This document shows, one piece after another, positions 1 through 12,703 of a stretch of 64,000 bases of DNA (its first letter is position 1; each line of letters begins with the position of its first letter). A model generated the notes under the pieces. The model was not told the DNA's origin and ran no database searches. It saw nothing but the letters and a program-made list of their open reading frames with translations. A program made the position numbers and the translations under genes. Origin of the DNA: Lagopus muta (lineage: Eukaryota; Chordata; Aves; Galliformes; Phasianidae); contig NC_064439.1 of the NCBI RefSeq assembly GCF_023343835.1, forward strand, positions 19,291,433-19,355,432, given 5' to 3'.

Positions 1-2937
1 ACCTGGGGCAACAAATGAAGTTGTTCTCATAGAGATAAGGAGCAGAGCAGATGATCCCAATTGGGTGGGGTGCAGAATGTTGGCTTGAGAGTTATACTGT
101 CCCAGGAGCACGTCCACAGAGCTCGGTGTAGCAGCTGATTCAGCCAGAGAAGCCTCCAGTCCCAAACCAGATAACCAAACACTTCCATAGGGTGTGTATT
201 TCACTTGTTTTTGCACATGCATACTTGACAAGGACAAACACAGCCTCTACAGCAGACAGCCTTCTACCATTTGCTGCTAAAGACTCCCCACTCTCAGACA
301 GAATTTCCTACCATCCCAGCCTTCTTCAACTGTAGGAGGCAGGGCTGGCCACTGCCTAAATTGTATTGGTTCTGGATATAAGAAACCAGAATTCCTTAGT
401 CTGTTAGGCTGGCATTGCTTACAAGCACTACTTTCACTTTAAAGAGAGTAATAGTGGAGTATCTGAATCATTAAGAAATTATGCCAAAAGAGAAAGGGGG
501 GAGAAGGAGGGAGGAAGATAATGACACGGAAAGAAAAATACATTCAAGATCCATAAATCTACCACAAGTTCTTGAATATAAAGGCTGGGGAATTAATGGC
601 ATTCATACTGACTTGTTAGAAAATAAACTGTATTTAGTACAGACATTTGATGAAGCTGCAGGTTGTAACATTTGTTTACTTTCTGTCACAAGGCAGAATC
701 TGGTGTATCTCAAGTTGAAAAGTTCATAAACTAAACATTATTTTAAGAGCTCAAGAACTACACACACATCATTATATAATGCAAGTACTTAGTTTCCAGA
801 ATACACTGAAAGTTTTCCTCTTAACATTCCTAAAAAGGCAGAAATATTTTTAAAAGCATAGATTGAGCATTCTTTATCATTACTAACAATAGCATTCTTT
901 AGTTCTTTATAGATGGCTCTTTTATTTACATCGTATCAAAATGATAATGGAAATCACTTCTCATCTTATTTACATCTTGTTCGAAGGATTGAGACTAAGA
1001 AATATCCTAAGAGAGAATTTATTTTTAGTGAATTCCTTTTTTTCTTGAGCTAATTAAGATGCTCTCTGGAGAAAGCAAAGGACTGGGATGCACTTTGGGT
1101 GAATTTTAAAAGCAGTAAAAAGAGCTTCTGAATATAGCCAAGAAGTCCTGTAAATGAGCCAAGATTTTTGCAACTTTATCAAAATAATTGATGGCTTTGT
1201 TTTGAAAAGGACTGTGTACATATACATCCCAATAACATAGGAGGTCCCACACACACATCAGTAACAGTAAAAAGGACTTGGAAAACATCGCAGAACTAAG
1301 GTCTTAGTCCTGTACATGTTGAGTTCTTCAATAGCAAGAACTGTTACCAGCTGTTAGGCAAATTGTGGGCTATATCAATATGAGCACTTCCATGTAGCTT
1401 TATTTCAGTGCTATGGATTTCAAATCTTCCAAAAGCTGTATGTTCAACCATTTCAGACCAAAATAATAAATTATGCCAATGCTTAGTAGTCAGATTTTGA
1501 AAATTGCTATTGTCCTTTTCTGACTCACATACTGGAGGACGCTCATCAGGACTGATTTCCTGTCAATTGCTGCTTTGCAAACCAGCCTAGAGAATGTAGG
1601 ACACATGTAATAGGATCACAACTGCTCATCAATCAAGCACTGTTACACTCTGCAACTCTAAGTGCAAACGTGGCAGTACGTGGTATATGTCATGCCAAAA
1701 CAGAGCACCAATTATAGCACAACCTTCTGTAAATTACTGCAAAGAAAATTTTAGTGGAGAATGCAAAATTGCACAAAAATGAGTAAATCTATTTTGTCAT
1801 AGCAATAGAGCAAACTGATGCAGTAAACAACATAACTAGATGGCTGTTAAAACAGTGACCAAATGTTTTAGATTTCATCATTAAAGATTTATAGAACTAT
1901 TATTTGTGTCAAGAAAAAAAAAAAGATGCACTGTTGAAATGGATTGTAGTGAATTTCTTCACACTTGAATTTCATAGATAATATTGTGATTTGGAAAACA
2001 ATGAAAATACTGACATAATACAGGAAAATCAAAGATTAAAGGCTAAGATGCATAGTGAAGTTTGCTCACACTATGAAATAATTTTAGAAGTAAAAAGTCC
2101 TACTTTAGCAGCATTTAATTCTTCAAAGTTATAATACCTAAACAATTTTCTGAACGTCACACTGAGGTGGTCCAAGCAGACCCCTAACTAAGAGGATTGC
2201 TCTCCCGCTCTAATCTTTTTTCTCTAACACAAACATAAATGCCCAATGAGAAAAGGTCAGAAAAAAATCCTTTCAACATCAGAAGTTAAGATTTTTTTTT
2301 GACAGTGTCACAGCATTCTCTAAAAAACAACAACAAAAAACGTTAGAATTTTAGACACTTGATAACTTTCTTGTTGCATTACTATGCATTCCTTCATCCA
2401 CAGACAACAGCCATCTTTTCAGACTGACAAGAAATTCTTCCTAATATTTCTTGATTAGGAGTTTCTCAAAAGAACGCTTTAGATACAAGCAGTCAAGCTG
2501 TCAGTGCTGACTTTTTGCAATGTATTATTTTTAAGAAAAGTTTATTTGGGTCAGGCTTTCAAGTTCAGGATGGGATAGCTGAAGAAAGTTTCAATTTAAA
2601 AAAGACAAAAGCCTCAACACAAAATATGCTACATCCATAGGTTAGCTATGCAGGCCAGCTTACTTATAGAGACACCTCCATTGCATTCCACCCACCTTAA
2701 CACAATTGCAGCATACATTTCTGCGTAGGTAAGACCAACTGACCAACCCTGCACCACCAGCCTTCCCAGAGCTTCACAGCTCCTACTCCTGCAGAAACAA
2801 CAGGCTAAATCAAGTCAGCCTTCTCAAATGTAATTCGGAATACAGTAAGACTACAGACTACAGCTGTTAACAAATGCATTTTAGTAACCATGAAAACACC
2901 CCAAAGCCTTTTAACATAAAGTATCCCCCCACTGTAC
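1..2937 (-). other. CACNB2: CACNB2 intronic sequence, no exon seen
   Basis: AT-rich unique-looking sequence downstream (in transcript sense) of the acidic exon. I find no conserved beta-subunit peptide, including the expected GSADSYTS exon, which must lie farther left. A short match to CR1-type sequence (AAGAAATTCTTCCTAATAT near 2430) is too brief to call. An 82-codon open frame at 481-729 on the plus strand is a chance frame. Confidence 0.7.
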
Positions 2938-3159
2938 CTGCCCATTCTCAGGTTTAGTGTCCTGCGTAGCTTCAGCAGGAGCAGATTCCTCTAAGTTCTC
3001 AGGTTCCTTGAGGCCTTGAGTTTCTTCCACAGGAATTGTTTCCAGCTCATCTTCAGGAGTAAGACTTAGAGTTTCCTCTGCAAAGCCTGCACTGTCAAAT
3101 TCCTGCAGGCCGTCAGGTGTTGGGCCCCGGGTCTCCTCCCCAAGAGCCACTTCCATTGC
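2938..3159 (-). CDS. Candidate alternative CACNB2 exon encoding an acidic N-terminal segment
   Basis: A 222-nt open segment, phase 0 at both ends, encoding Ala followed by a 73-residue peptide that starts MEVALGEETRGPTPDG and ends DTKPENGQ. The donor is strong (GGGCAG|GTACAG). On the 5' side a pyrimidine-rich tract (CTCCTTTCTTCCTGCCAG) precedes GTAG|GCAATGG. The peptide has 21 acidic and 3 basic residues, seven prolines, no hydrophobic core and repeated EET motifs at residues 7, 27 and 44, so it looks disordered. It lies about 22 kb downstream of the SYGKG exon on the same strand, in the interval where alternative beta-2 first exons are spliced to GSADSYTS, and its phase fits that junction. 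The ATG context is strong (GCAATGG) and an in-frame TAG lies just upstream, which favours a first exon; the acceptor-like tract favours a cassette exon. I do not recognise the peptide, and it could belong to an unrelated nested transcript. Confidence 0.6.
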
Positions 3160-4006
3160 CTACGCTGGCAGGAAGAAAGGAGACGTGCTCCTTGTGGAAG
3201 AGACTTGAGAGTGATAGCATCAGCTCTTGCAGGAACAGACTACAGACACCTGAGCCCTGCTCCTAGCAGGTAAATAAAACAAGGAACACTTCTGTTTCAA
3301 AACAGTTGTAAGAAATCTTACTACATTTATGAGAGGTACCTATTAAAGATTCAATTTAATTTTACTTGAAGGATTTAACTTAAAAGCAGCTAAAAGAAAT
3401 AGGAAAACCTTATGACACAAAAACTGTAGGCACTGCAGTGGCAAATAGAGCTCAAACTGGTGCCAGTCAGCCTTAATAAGCTTCAGCACCTGTGTGCTCT
3501 GAGGGGGTGTTTTTTAAGCTGTCAGTAAACCAGTCAAAGTTCAAAGTAACTCCAAAAGAGGACTACGAACAAATCTGGGGACAAACTTCTTCCGATCTGC
3601 AAATACCAGGAGAAGCACAAAAAACAGAGAAGAGGAAATAATTTGTACCCTACACTGCTGTGTGTGATGAAACCAGGGATAGCACCATAGCTCTTCTTGC
3701 TTGGATATAAGTAACGTTAGTGAGAGTTATCCAGCTTGCAGTCAATTTAGTGCTACATCAAACACAAGATGCTAGAGCAGGAATTTTCTATTTAGATTTA
3801 TCCAGCTTAAGTAGAAGATAATGGAAGATTCTGCTAAGGGAATTACCAATTTAAAGTGTCAGACCAAGTATGTAATATTGTGAAAGAAGAATGGAAAGGG
3901 CAAATAGAAAGAGCAAAGGGGAATATGTGGCTATGCTTTCAATCAATTGGATGTGCTTTAATTTGCATTTTAACTGAGCTACCTGAATTTCTCATTTGAC
4001 TCTAGG

Positions 4007-4031
4007 AAAAAAAAAAAAAAAAAAAAAAAAA
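4007..4031 (+). repeat. 25-bp A homopolymer
   Basis: A simple A run in the CACNB2 intron, with a second one of 23 A at 4442-4464. Neither is attached to a recognisable element. Confidence 0.9.
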
Positions 4032-6105
4032 GAAAAGAGAACCATTCCCATCTGTATCACATTTCTCAAGCTGAAAGCATGTATTAAAATACTTTAAAAC
4101 AAATTACACAAATGAGCTGTCTTTATAGATGTATTGATGGAGGCTTCAGTGAGTCAGTAATAATATTTTTAAATCCCTTAATTATTTTTCCTGTTGGACT
4201 GATCATAAGAAAAATATTTAGTATTGAATTAAATGATGCGCATGGATGAATTAATAAAATAATATATTTTAAATTTATCTTATTGCTTAAATGTATAATC
4301 AATTTTCTTATTCAAATTTATGTAAAACAGCAAGCTAAAATGGGTTAAATTTTAGAGAGTACGATCACATATTCTGAGCATCATGCACATCCCTTTACCT
4401 TTCATGAATTGTTAAAAATCTCAGTATGTGTATAAAAATACAAAAAAAAAAAAAAAAAAAAAAAGTAGGCTCTTAATTTTACATGCAGGGACCAAGATAG
4501 AGTGCCACCTGGCCTCATAATGGCATCAAAATATACTTATTATGTTAATTTTTAACATTGTCAAGAAAATTTTAAACTTCTCATTGAAATTTATATCCAG
4601 TTTTACTTATTTTTGGAAACAACTGTGCACAATTTGGAAAACAAACTATACATTTCTGCATGGATATTTTATGTCTTGATCTCAGAAAAGAGAGCACTTT
4701 AGTGGGTTTAATTTTCTTTATTCCAAGATATTTTTTAAAATGCATTAATTTAGAAGCATCATGACTAGAGCAAGTCTGCATGTCACAAAAATCTACCAAA
4801 GGCACAACAAAAATGAAATATTTTAAATTTTAACAATCATCTTTACAAAGTTGTCTTTGATAGATTATCATGTCAGTACCTTTTGACAGTAGCAGAAAGC
4901 GCACATTGTCTCACTGGTTAAATCAATGAAAGATCAATAAAAGAACTAGCATGAATATGGAATGAGGAGCAGAAAAAAAAAAAAGCATGCTTCCAGAAAT
5001 TGAATATACACAAAGTTTATTTCAATACACTCAAGATTCAGTGAACAGATGAATGTTCACATACAAATAATAAAACTGTCTATTAAAGAAAGAGGTGGGC
5101 AGCACAACTTGGTACAGCACCAGCTAGGGAGCACAGCTCACTGTGGGACATTCAAAGCTTTCTGTAGAATCACTGGGCAGTAATGCTACATAAAACCAAT
5201 GCTCTTCTGATAATTTTGAATAAAGATGTATTTATTAATCAAAAAATCATTTGTCATGTGTCGCAGTCGCCTACTACAGTCATGCATAACATTTTAGATG
5301 TAGAGATTTCAAATGATGAACACATCTTGCTCTGATGTTGTTAACACAGTAACTGTATTCTAATTTGATAGGATAAGGATAAAAATCAAATGTCAATGGC
5401 TAAAGCATTATGAAATAGGTGTCAGAAAGATGAATAGTAGAAAATGCTAGTTTACCAGCAGCTGCTTCTACAGTTGACTGGGTGCTTGCTCACAGCCCAC
5501 ACCTGATAGTGACCATGGCCATAGATTGCACAAGGGTTGCACGACATACAATAGTGCTCATTGGTGGCCACCATGGCTGCACTTCACTGAGACCAGGGAA
5601 AGTCACGTTCCCGAATACAAAACCAAGCAGACATTTTGGTACCCTCCTAAAACTTCTGCAATAGAGCAGCATTTTAGAATATCTGATAATAATTCAAATG
5701 TGTAGAAAAATTGTAGGTACAGAGTTATTTGTGAGGGCAGCAAGTTGCATCTTCAAGACTATTCTTCCCCCTCAAAATAAGCCATTAGTAACAGCCCAGA
5801 TGACAGCTCCAAGAGGTGGAAATGGCTGTTACAAATCGTGCCTCTCTAGTGCCTAAATTTCTGAGCGAACAAGGACATTAAATACTGAATGCTCCTGTCA
5901 GCTGTTCAAGCACTTCACATTTTTCCCTTCCTCCCTCCTCATTCACCACAACAGAAAGGGTCAAGTTTAAAGGGATGCCCTTGCTCCCCACTCACACCAC
6001 AGCCTGACACATATGCTTTGCACACGCGTGTTGACAGAGGCTATGAACAAAAATACACTGCTGTTTGCTTTTCAAGCTGAAAAACAAAACACAGCATATG
6101 TTTCC

Positions 6106-6132
6106 TTTTTTTTTTTTTTTTTTTTTTTTTTT
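6106..6132 (+). repeat. 27-bp T homopolymer
   Basis: A simple T run in the CACNB2 intron. It encodes the Phe run inside the 143-codon frame at 6013-6444, which marks that frame as spurious. Confidence 0.9.
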
Positions 6133-7228
6133 GATGTACACCCACAGCTCAGTCTTCAACGAGCCAGCCCCACACTTGTAGGACACCAAAGAAATCACAC
6201 GAGTTTTTCCCCTTGTGTTTGTGGTTCTTTCTCCCACTATTTTCTGGATTTTCTTCCACTATTTATTTCTATTCTCCCACTACTCGAGGACAAGGCACCT
6301 TTCCAAGGCCCTCACCAGGACCCAGTTGGAGTGCCAGGTGCTGCCCAGGGGCTCACTCCTGGCCCTCCCATGGCTGCCCTCACCTCCCAAACTCAAGCTG
6401 CTCTTGTAGCTGCTGAGATTCACCTCAAATCCAGCACAATATAAGACCAGTCTTGGCCCTGAAGCGCGTGAAGTTTTCATCATGGCTCCCTGGCTCCCTC
6501 TGATCACTCTCCCAACTTCTCTTGCCCCAGACGTGCGTTAGGTGCCTCAGCCAAAGCTACTTGAATATTAAAGGATATTCAGGATATTCAATTCACAATT
6601 TAATCACCTTTGCAATATGCAGTGCATTATTCTTGTATCTTTTTTTTTTTCTTCCAGAGGTATGCAAGATATTTGGAACAAAAGCTATTATATAAACCCA
6701 ACCTGAAAGACTCCTCATATTTCGAGAAATGCAAAGTCAAAATCACAATACCAAAGATATTACAGTATAATCATACAGAATGCAAGTTTAAAAAAAAATT
6801 AAATTAAAAAAAAAAAAAACAGGAAATAAAAGGTCCAAGAAGATGTGCTTTCAAAAACATATATATTTGAAAGCAGGCTATTCTAATTCATATAAATATT
6901 TTAGAGAACAGTGAAAGTGCATGTCCAACACATACATTCTAGAAAGATTATTTATGTTACTGCCTGCAGCAAATAGTGGATGTTGCTAATAAAAGTTTTT
7001 TTAAAAAAAAAACTTCTACAGAAATTTAAACACAATGAAGTTAGGATAAAACTGCTTGTTTGAACAACATTTTACAAATATTTAGTTATTTATTCTTACA
7101 AAGCTTATTCAGCAATTAATTTCAGCAAGGTATAGACAGATATATTTTTGTTATACCTTTTATTGTAAAGCTGTTTGTATTTGGAACAGAACATTCTGAT
7201 TAAATTCTCCTGTTTTATTGAGAAGAAT

Positions 7229-7272
7229 ACTAGAATTTACCAGTGTTTATACTAGAGTTTACTGGAGTTTAT
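7229..7272. repeat. 22-bp imperfect tandem duplication
   Basis: Two adjacent 22-bp units, each starting ACTAGA and ending GTTTAT, at 7229-7250 and 7251-7272. They differ at four positions. They lie in unique CACNB2 intronic sequence. Confidence 0.8.
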
Positions 7273-10246
7273 CCACATACCAATACCATGTCTTAAGTTG
7301 CAAAAAGTAATAAAGGTTTGGACAAAACAGTCAGAAAAAAAGTGATTATTTCAGCATTTTTATTAAGAACCCGAGGCAGATAATAAAGACAAGCAGCAGG
7401 GAAAACATCCAAGGATTTCCATGGGCTTTTAGATTACATTTAATTGCATGCAAATATGTCCATACAATTTACCTGTTCTTCATGTGCTCATTTGTATTTC
7501 TGTATATATTTTTTATTAAAAAGACATGATGAAATAACATCTACTAGATTTACTGCCTGCAGGTATGATCTGCAACCTAAGCTGGAGGTCAGAATCCAAA
7601 GGAATAGGAAGTTTAAGAAGTATGTCTTAAATTGGAGTTTCTGTGCCCAGTGTTGCACTTGCAGTAAACAGAGTCCCTGGAATGCATACAATGTTGAACA
7701 GAGCACGTGTCGTTTGCATAAGCCAAAGAAAATCACTGCTAGTTGGGGAACATTGACCTCCAGCAACTGTGGAGTAAAGTCAGGTGCCCACTAGCCTGCC
7801 TAGAACTTTCAGGACAAGAGATGTATTCTTATGTCCGGCAGAGAAAAAACTCAGATCAGATATTTAAGGACACATATATGTATATACATGCTACGAATAT
7901 CATAAAAAAGTAAAGCTCTTCATTTCAGCTTCCACATACATACACCCCATCACCCTAACCCTCTTACAGCAGAAAACAATGGAGGAAAATATGGAATAAA
8001 AATTAACATAGTTAAGAACAAAAATATTCTGAAAAGGACCATGGAGAGGAAAGTTTGCAGTGAAGGAGATTCCCTTATTTTGAAAACTGCTGGTATTTTA
8101 CACATCTTACCACATACCAAATCTTGATCCTTGGCATATTTTCATAACAACTTAATTATCTCAAAAGTTAGCTCTTGCAAAAATACACAAAAACCTCAAA
8201 CTAATAATCAACGTGAAAAACATTACAGCAACCACCAAATTTTTACTACAGATAGAGAGACTTCAGGTACTTGCAGAGACAGGTTGCCAGGCCTAGGAAA
8301 ACAGGATGCTTCTTAGCCTGGCCTAACACTGCTGTCCCTGAAGGGAGAGCTTTGAAGCCCAACTGAAGTCATTTCTGGTACACTCTCTTCACTCATTTTG
8401 CTTCTTACTTTTTACTTTTTTCTGCAGCAAGCACATTCCTCTAGAAATAATATAGAGAATGACTGTCTGCCAATATGCACATTAACTTTTCCACACCTTC
8501 AGAGTCTCTTATACTTCAAAAAAGGAGAGGGGAAAAAAAAAAAAAAGGCCACCAGATTGTATGGATTCACTTTGGTTCTTTTAGCAGAAGGGAAATCAGT
8601 GTAGACAAGAGACATTATATTTGAAGATAAAGTAGAAAGACAGACAGTGAAACAAGAATATAACCAAATTTACTCCTAAGATTTGAAAAGTAGCCCACTA
8701 GCTAGGCTATACACTAAAATTCTCGTCTAAATAAAAATCATAAAGCACTGGGGAGCAAGGCTGTATGAGGTTTTCCATTTGCTTTATTGTTCTGTATCAC
8801 TTTATAGAATACTGTTACATAAAATAAGAGCTTTAAAATAGTTTTCAAACCAATCTCTTGTTGAATCAGGTGGCTGTCACCAATTTCCATGATTTATATT
8901 GAAAAAGAAAGAAAAATGTCACTGCTCAGAAAAGCATCAAGATTGATATAATGACAATGATTGGTATGAGTAACAGAATTAAAATGTAGCTTTTAAAACA
9001 CTTGATCCAATGCTCCCTGAGTTCTGAATTCTAAGACATCACTTCTTGGATTCTGCAAAGGAGCCCTTGTATTGTATTTTTATTTGTTAGAAATTAAAAA
9101 AAAACACTTAGGATTGATACACATAGATAATGGTATTATTAACAAAGAAAAGCTCACCATGCAATCTCCAAACAATAGGCTTTTTCACTATAATGTTTCT
9201 TGGGAATTATTGTCTTAGATTAATGAGATGTGCAAATGTTTTAACAACTCAATCTCCAGAGCAATGAGTCATTCCTAAATGCACAATAGCAGTAACATTA
9301 AAAACAGTTTATGCGATGCTGTAATCTACACCCTATAGGTATAGACCATCTGATTTCAATAGAGGAGAACAGATGCAGAAAAGTCCCACAGAAATAAGAA
9401 AGCTGAGTAGACACAGAAAACACTGTAGCAATGTGTGCTGAATCTGTACTCACAGAGATAAAACTAATGATAAACAGCTGCAAAAATAACTGAGTTGAGG
9501 GTACGGCCATCAGGTAGAGGTATGAGCAAAAAATACTTCACAGCCACTAACCACAGGCAGCAAAATGAGACACGTTTCCCTGATATTTCTCCAGTACCAG
9601 TGGGACTAAAATTACCATCTTCTGGAGCGTAATTCAGAGCAGAAGACTAATTTAGGTAATACAAATCAACTTCTGGAAGAACTGGTCTTTCTCCATGAGT
9701 ATCAATCACACACAGGAATGCTGCTAGTTGGAGAGGGAGCTGAAGTACACTTTCTGTCTTGGCTATTGCCAAAAAAGCATCACTGAAATCGTACAAATTG
9801 TGTTAAGCAGCAGTACAGATTGAATTTGTACCAAGTTCTCCCTTTTCTCCTAGAAAAGCAAGAAAAACAAGTAAGCAATGCAATGTTGGTAGTAATTAAT
9901 AGGTACAGTCATAGATGTTAAAGACGTATCATGAAAAGAAGAGGGAATGTTTATCCAAATGTTTCAGTCACCCTCATTTACAGTGCCTAGAGATCTAACA
10001 AGTAACAGGCCACTAGCAATCAAACAAATCAGATCTATCCAGAAAACCCCATCACATTCTATACAGTAAATAGGCAAGGTAAAATGTTTGTAGTCACAGT
10101 GGGAAAACTTCTTTTCATTCAACCTGATATTCTATGTGTTCTACTTACAAAGGCTGGAACCACTTTCTGTATTGACACAGTATTTTCATTTCCTTCTCTT
10201 TCCTAAGCTATCTCATACTGAACACTTGTTTACCTCACAAAAATAC

Positions 10247-10270
10247 TTTTTTTTTTTTTTTTTTTTTTTT
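10247..10270 (+). repeat. 24-bp T homopolymer
   Basis: A simple T run about 240 bp left of the CR1 at 10.5 kb. The GC-richer stretch between them (10290-10500) is unassigned and may be older repeat sequence. Confidence 0.88.
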
Positions 10271-10507
10271 GGTCAGAAGCACTCATTCAAATCACGGTCT
10301 GACTTCTCCTTCTAGAAGATGGGGACACGTGCCAAAAAGGCAGACACATGGGAGGAATGTCTGGCAGACCCAGAGGGTGGTCCATCCACTGCCCAAACTG
10401 AGAGCCTTCTGAAAACACACAGCAGTTTGGGTCAGCCTTGAAAACTCCAGGGCAAAACCAGAAGGACAGAGGAGCCCCACGTCCACATAATTATCTAGAC
10501 TGGAAAA

Positions 10508-10840
10508 TACCTACATCCATTAGCCTGACCTACAGAGTCCCAACACTAAACTATGTTCTTTAGTGCCACATCCACACATCTCTTAAATTCCTCCAGAGGA
10601 GTCTCTGCAGTCACTGAAGTGACTTCTCTGGAATCACTTGTCTGGACATCCAGTTCCGGTGCTTGACCATCCTTTCTGTGAAGAAATTCTTCCTAAAATC
10701 CAATGTAAACGTCTCCTGGTGCAACTTGAGACCACTTCTTTGCATCCTATCATTCATCACCAGAGAAAAGAGCCCAACATCCTTACCACTGCAATTTACA
10801 AGTTCTGTAGGTCCACAAGGAGTTGTACAGATTGGTCTGA
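10508..10840 (-). mobile_element. Old CR1 LINE fragment
   Basis: A degenerate CR1 on the minus strand, visible on the plus strand as phrases typical of the antisense repeat: TTAGCCTGACCTACAGAGTC, TGAAGAAATTCTTCCTAAAA and GGTGCAACTTGAGACCACTT. It lies in the long CACNB2 intron. It has no terminal octamers at its edges and the reading frame is destroyed. Confidence 0.85.
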
Positions 10841-12703
10841 TTAGGCTCTTAAAGCAAAATCTTCAGCCCTGGCTTAAGCTGTATCTAATAAACATCCAAA
10901 TAACTATTCCTAAGGTCCTTTAAGGCTGAGAAGTGGCATGCAGCACTTAACCAGAAATAACCAGCATTACACTGGCCTCCTTCCTGTTGGACTGGCCACC
11001 AAATGTGTCCCGAAGCCACAGAGAAGACCCTTTCCCATACCGCAGGCTGAGCATCCTGTGCAACCCTAAGGCTCCAGCAAGCAGTCAAGAACATGAAGGC
11101 AGGTAGCTACAGGCATTTGCAGATGAGTCTTCAGCACCTTACCAATTCGAGCTGTGTGTCCTCATCCTACTGGCTGGCAAGTGCTCTCAGAAGCAGAGAG
11201 CATACCAATGAAAAACACTTTTCTAAGCTGACAGAAAAAGGTTTATACATGTCACATTTTGGTAGTGTTCTGCTTTGGGGATGACTGATAATATGTTTTA
11301 AGAATGATCCAGTTTTACTAGAAATCTAAAGGCTATTGTATTTCTCACTCCTGAGTGTCTGCTAAAATAGCACTTTCACAGAATTAAATAGATTTGAGAG
11401 TAAGGTCCATTAGCACAAGGAAGGCCAAGATAAGACTTGCTCTGTAGCTGGCAGAAACTCCTTAGTGAGATCTTACAAAAGGCCTTATAAAGAGCTAGTA
11501 GAGAAAAATCATGGAATGACACTCTAAGCAGAGAGGTAAATGTTTGCCAGATTAACTGTAAAATGAAGCTGCTTGACTTCAAATAGATGTTCTGAATAAC
11601 CATGAATAACACCAGTCTAAACAGTGAACTTCTTTAACATGAAATACAAAATCCTGTTTGTGCTGTCGCAGAACTGCCTAGAAAATTCTTTCAGTTTTAA
11701 ATAAGCTAGGAGTAAGATTTCTCCAAGTCCAAAGCTACTTACCAAACAGACAATAAAAGAAAGGGATTCAGTATCTACACGATGATTCAGTGGCTAATTA
11801 AACGTCTCTTCCAATGTGTAAATTGACCCAGAATTATATGCTGACCAATCATAAATTTCTCACTGATGCAAAACTAAAGCAACTTTGGAAACAGCAAAAT
11901 TAATAATTTCATCTGTCAAATTCTACCTGTATTTTTAGATGGCTTGCAGAATCAACAGAACTGGTAAGCCTAAATAGGCTAGAGTTTCAGAGCCCAAAAA
12001 TTAGAAAAACAAGAGCAACAAGAACAACATGCTGAACAACATGCATTAAGCCAGGAGTGCAGTACCAGTAGCTACAGCTGAAATCAGCCCTGGGGAAACA
12101 CCACAGAGGATCAACTCCATTCCTGACTAGGGGTCAGTGTGAGAAGCTGTGTACTATTTTCCTTCCAGTTGTTCTGCAGAGGTGGTATGAAGTAAAGATC
12201 TGCCAAAGCAATAATATTTCAGACCCTACTTGTTCATGTGACTGAAGTTTCTTTCTTATTTAATCAAGAGAATATTTTTTGTCAATAGTATTAACATATT
12301 TCTCTGTTTTTCCTGGTGACTAGTGACTCTGAGCTAAATGTGCATCACATGCAAGTGCTTCCCCACATTAGCAATGAAACAACAATACTGATGATAAAGA
12401 GGTAAAGTACAAAAGATTCCATTGCTGAAAGTGAGATCTGATCAATTTATAACTGTTACTTCATTTTGAGTCAACATAAATAGGAATCTCCAAATTTTCA
12501 AATGGAATGCACCCTGAGAACTCACTAGGAATGTCAACCACTGCCGTTGAACCAGCCTGATGCATTAGTTTCATAAAAATAAGGCTAAATGTCCTATTAA
12601 TTTTATGTCTTTATTGCTCTCTATTTTAAACATGTTAATAAAAATATTAACAGTAAAAATAAGTTTTGTTTCTTATATATATTAACTATATTAAATATTT
12701 TAT

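Noticed and set aside
2390..2450. Short CR1-like phrase
   Set aside because: Only about 20 bp match the CR1 antisense consensus, too little to separate from chance.
5482..5672. Pair of 60-codon frames on opposite strands around GTGGCCACCATGG
   Set aside because: The good Kozak match is incidental: no known protein, no splice context, and it is within the long intron.
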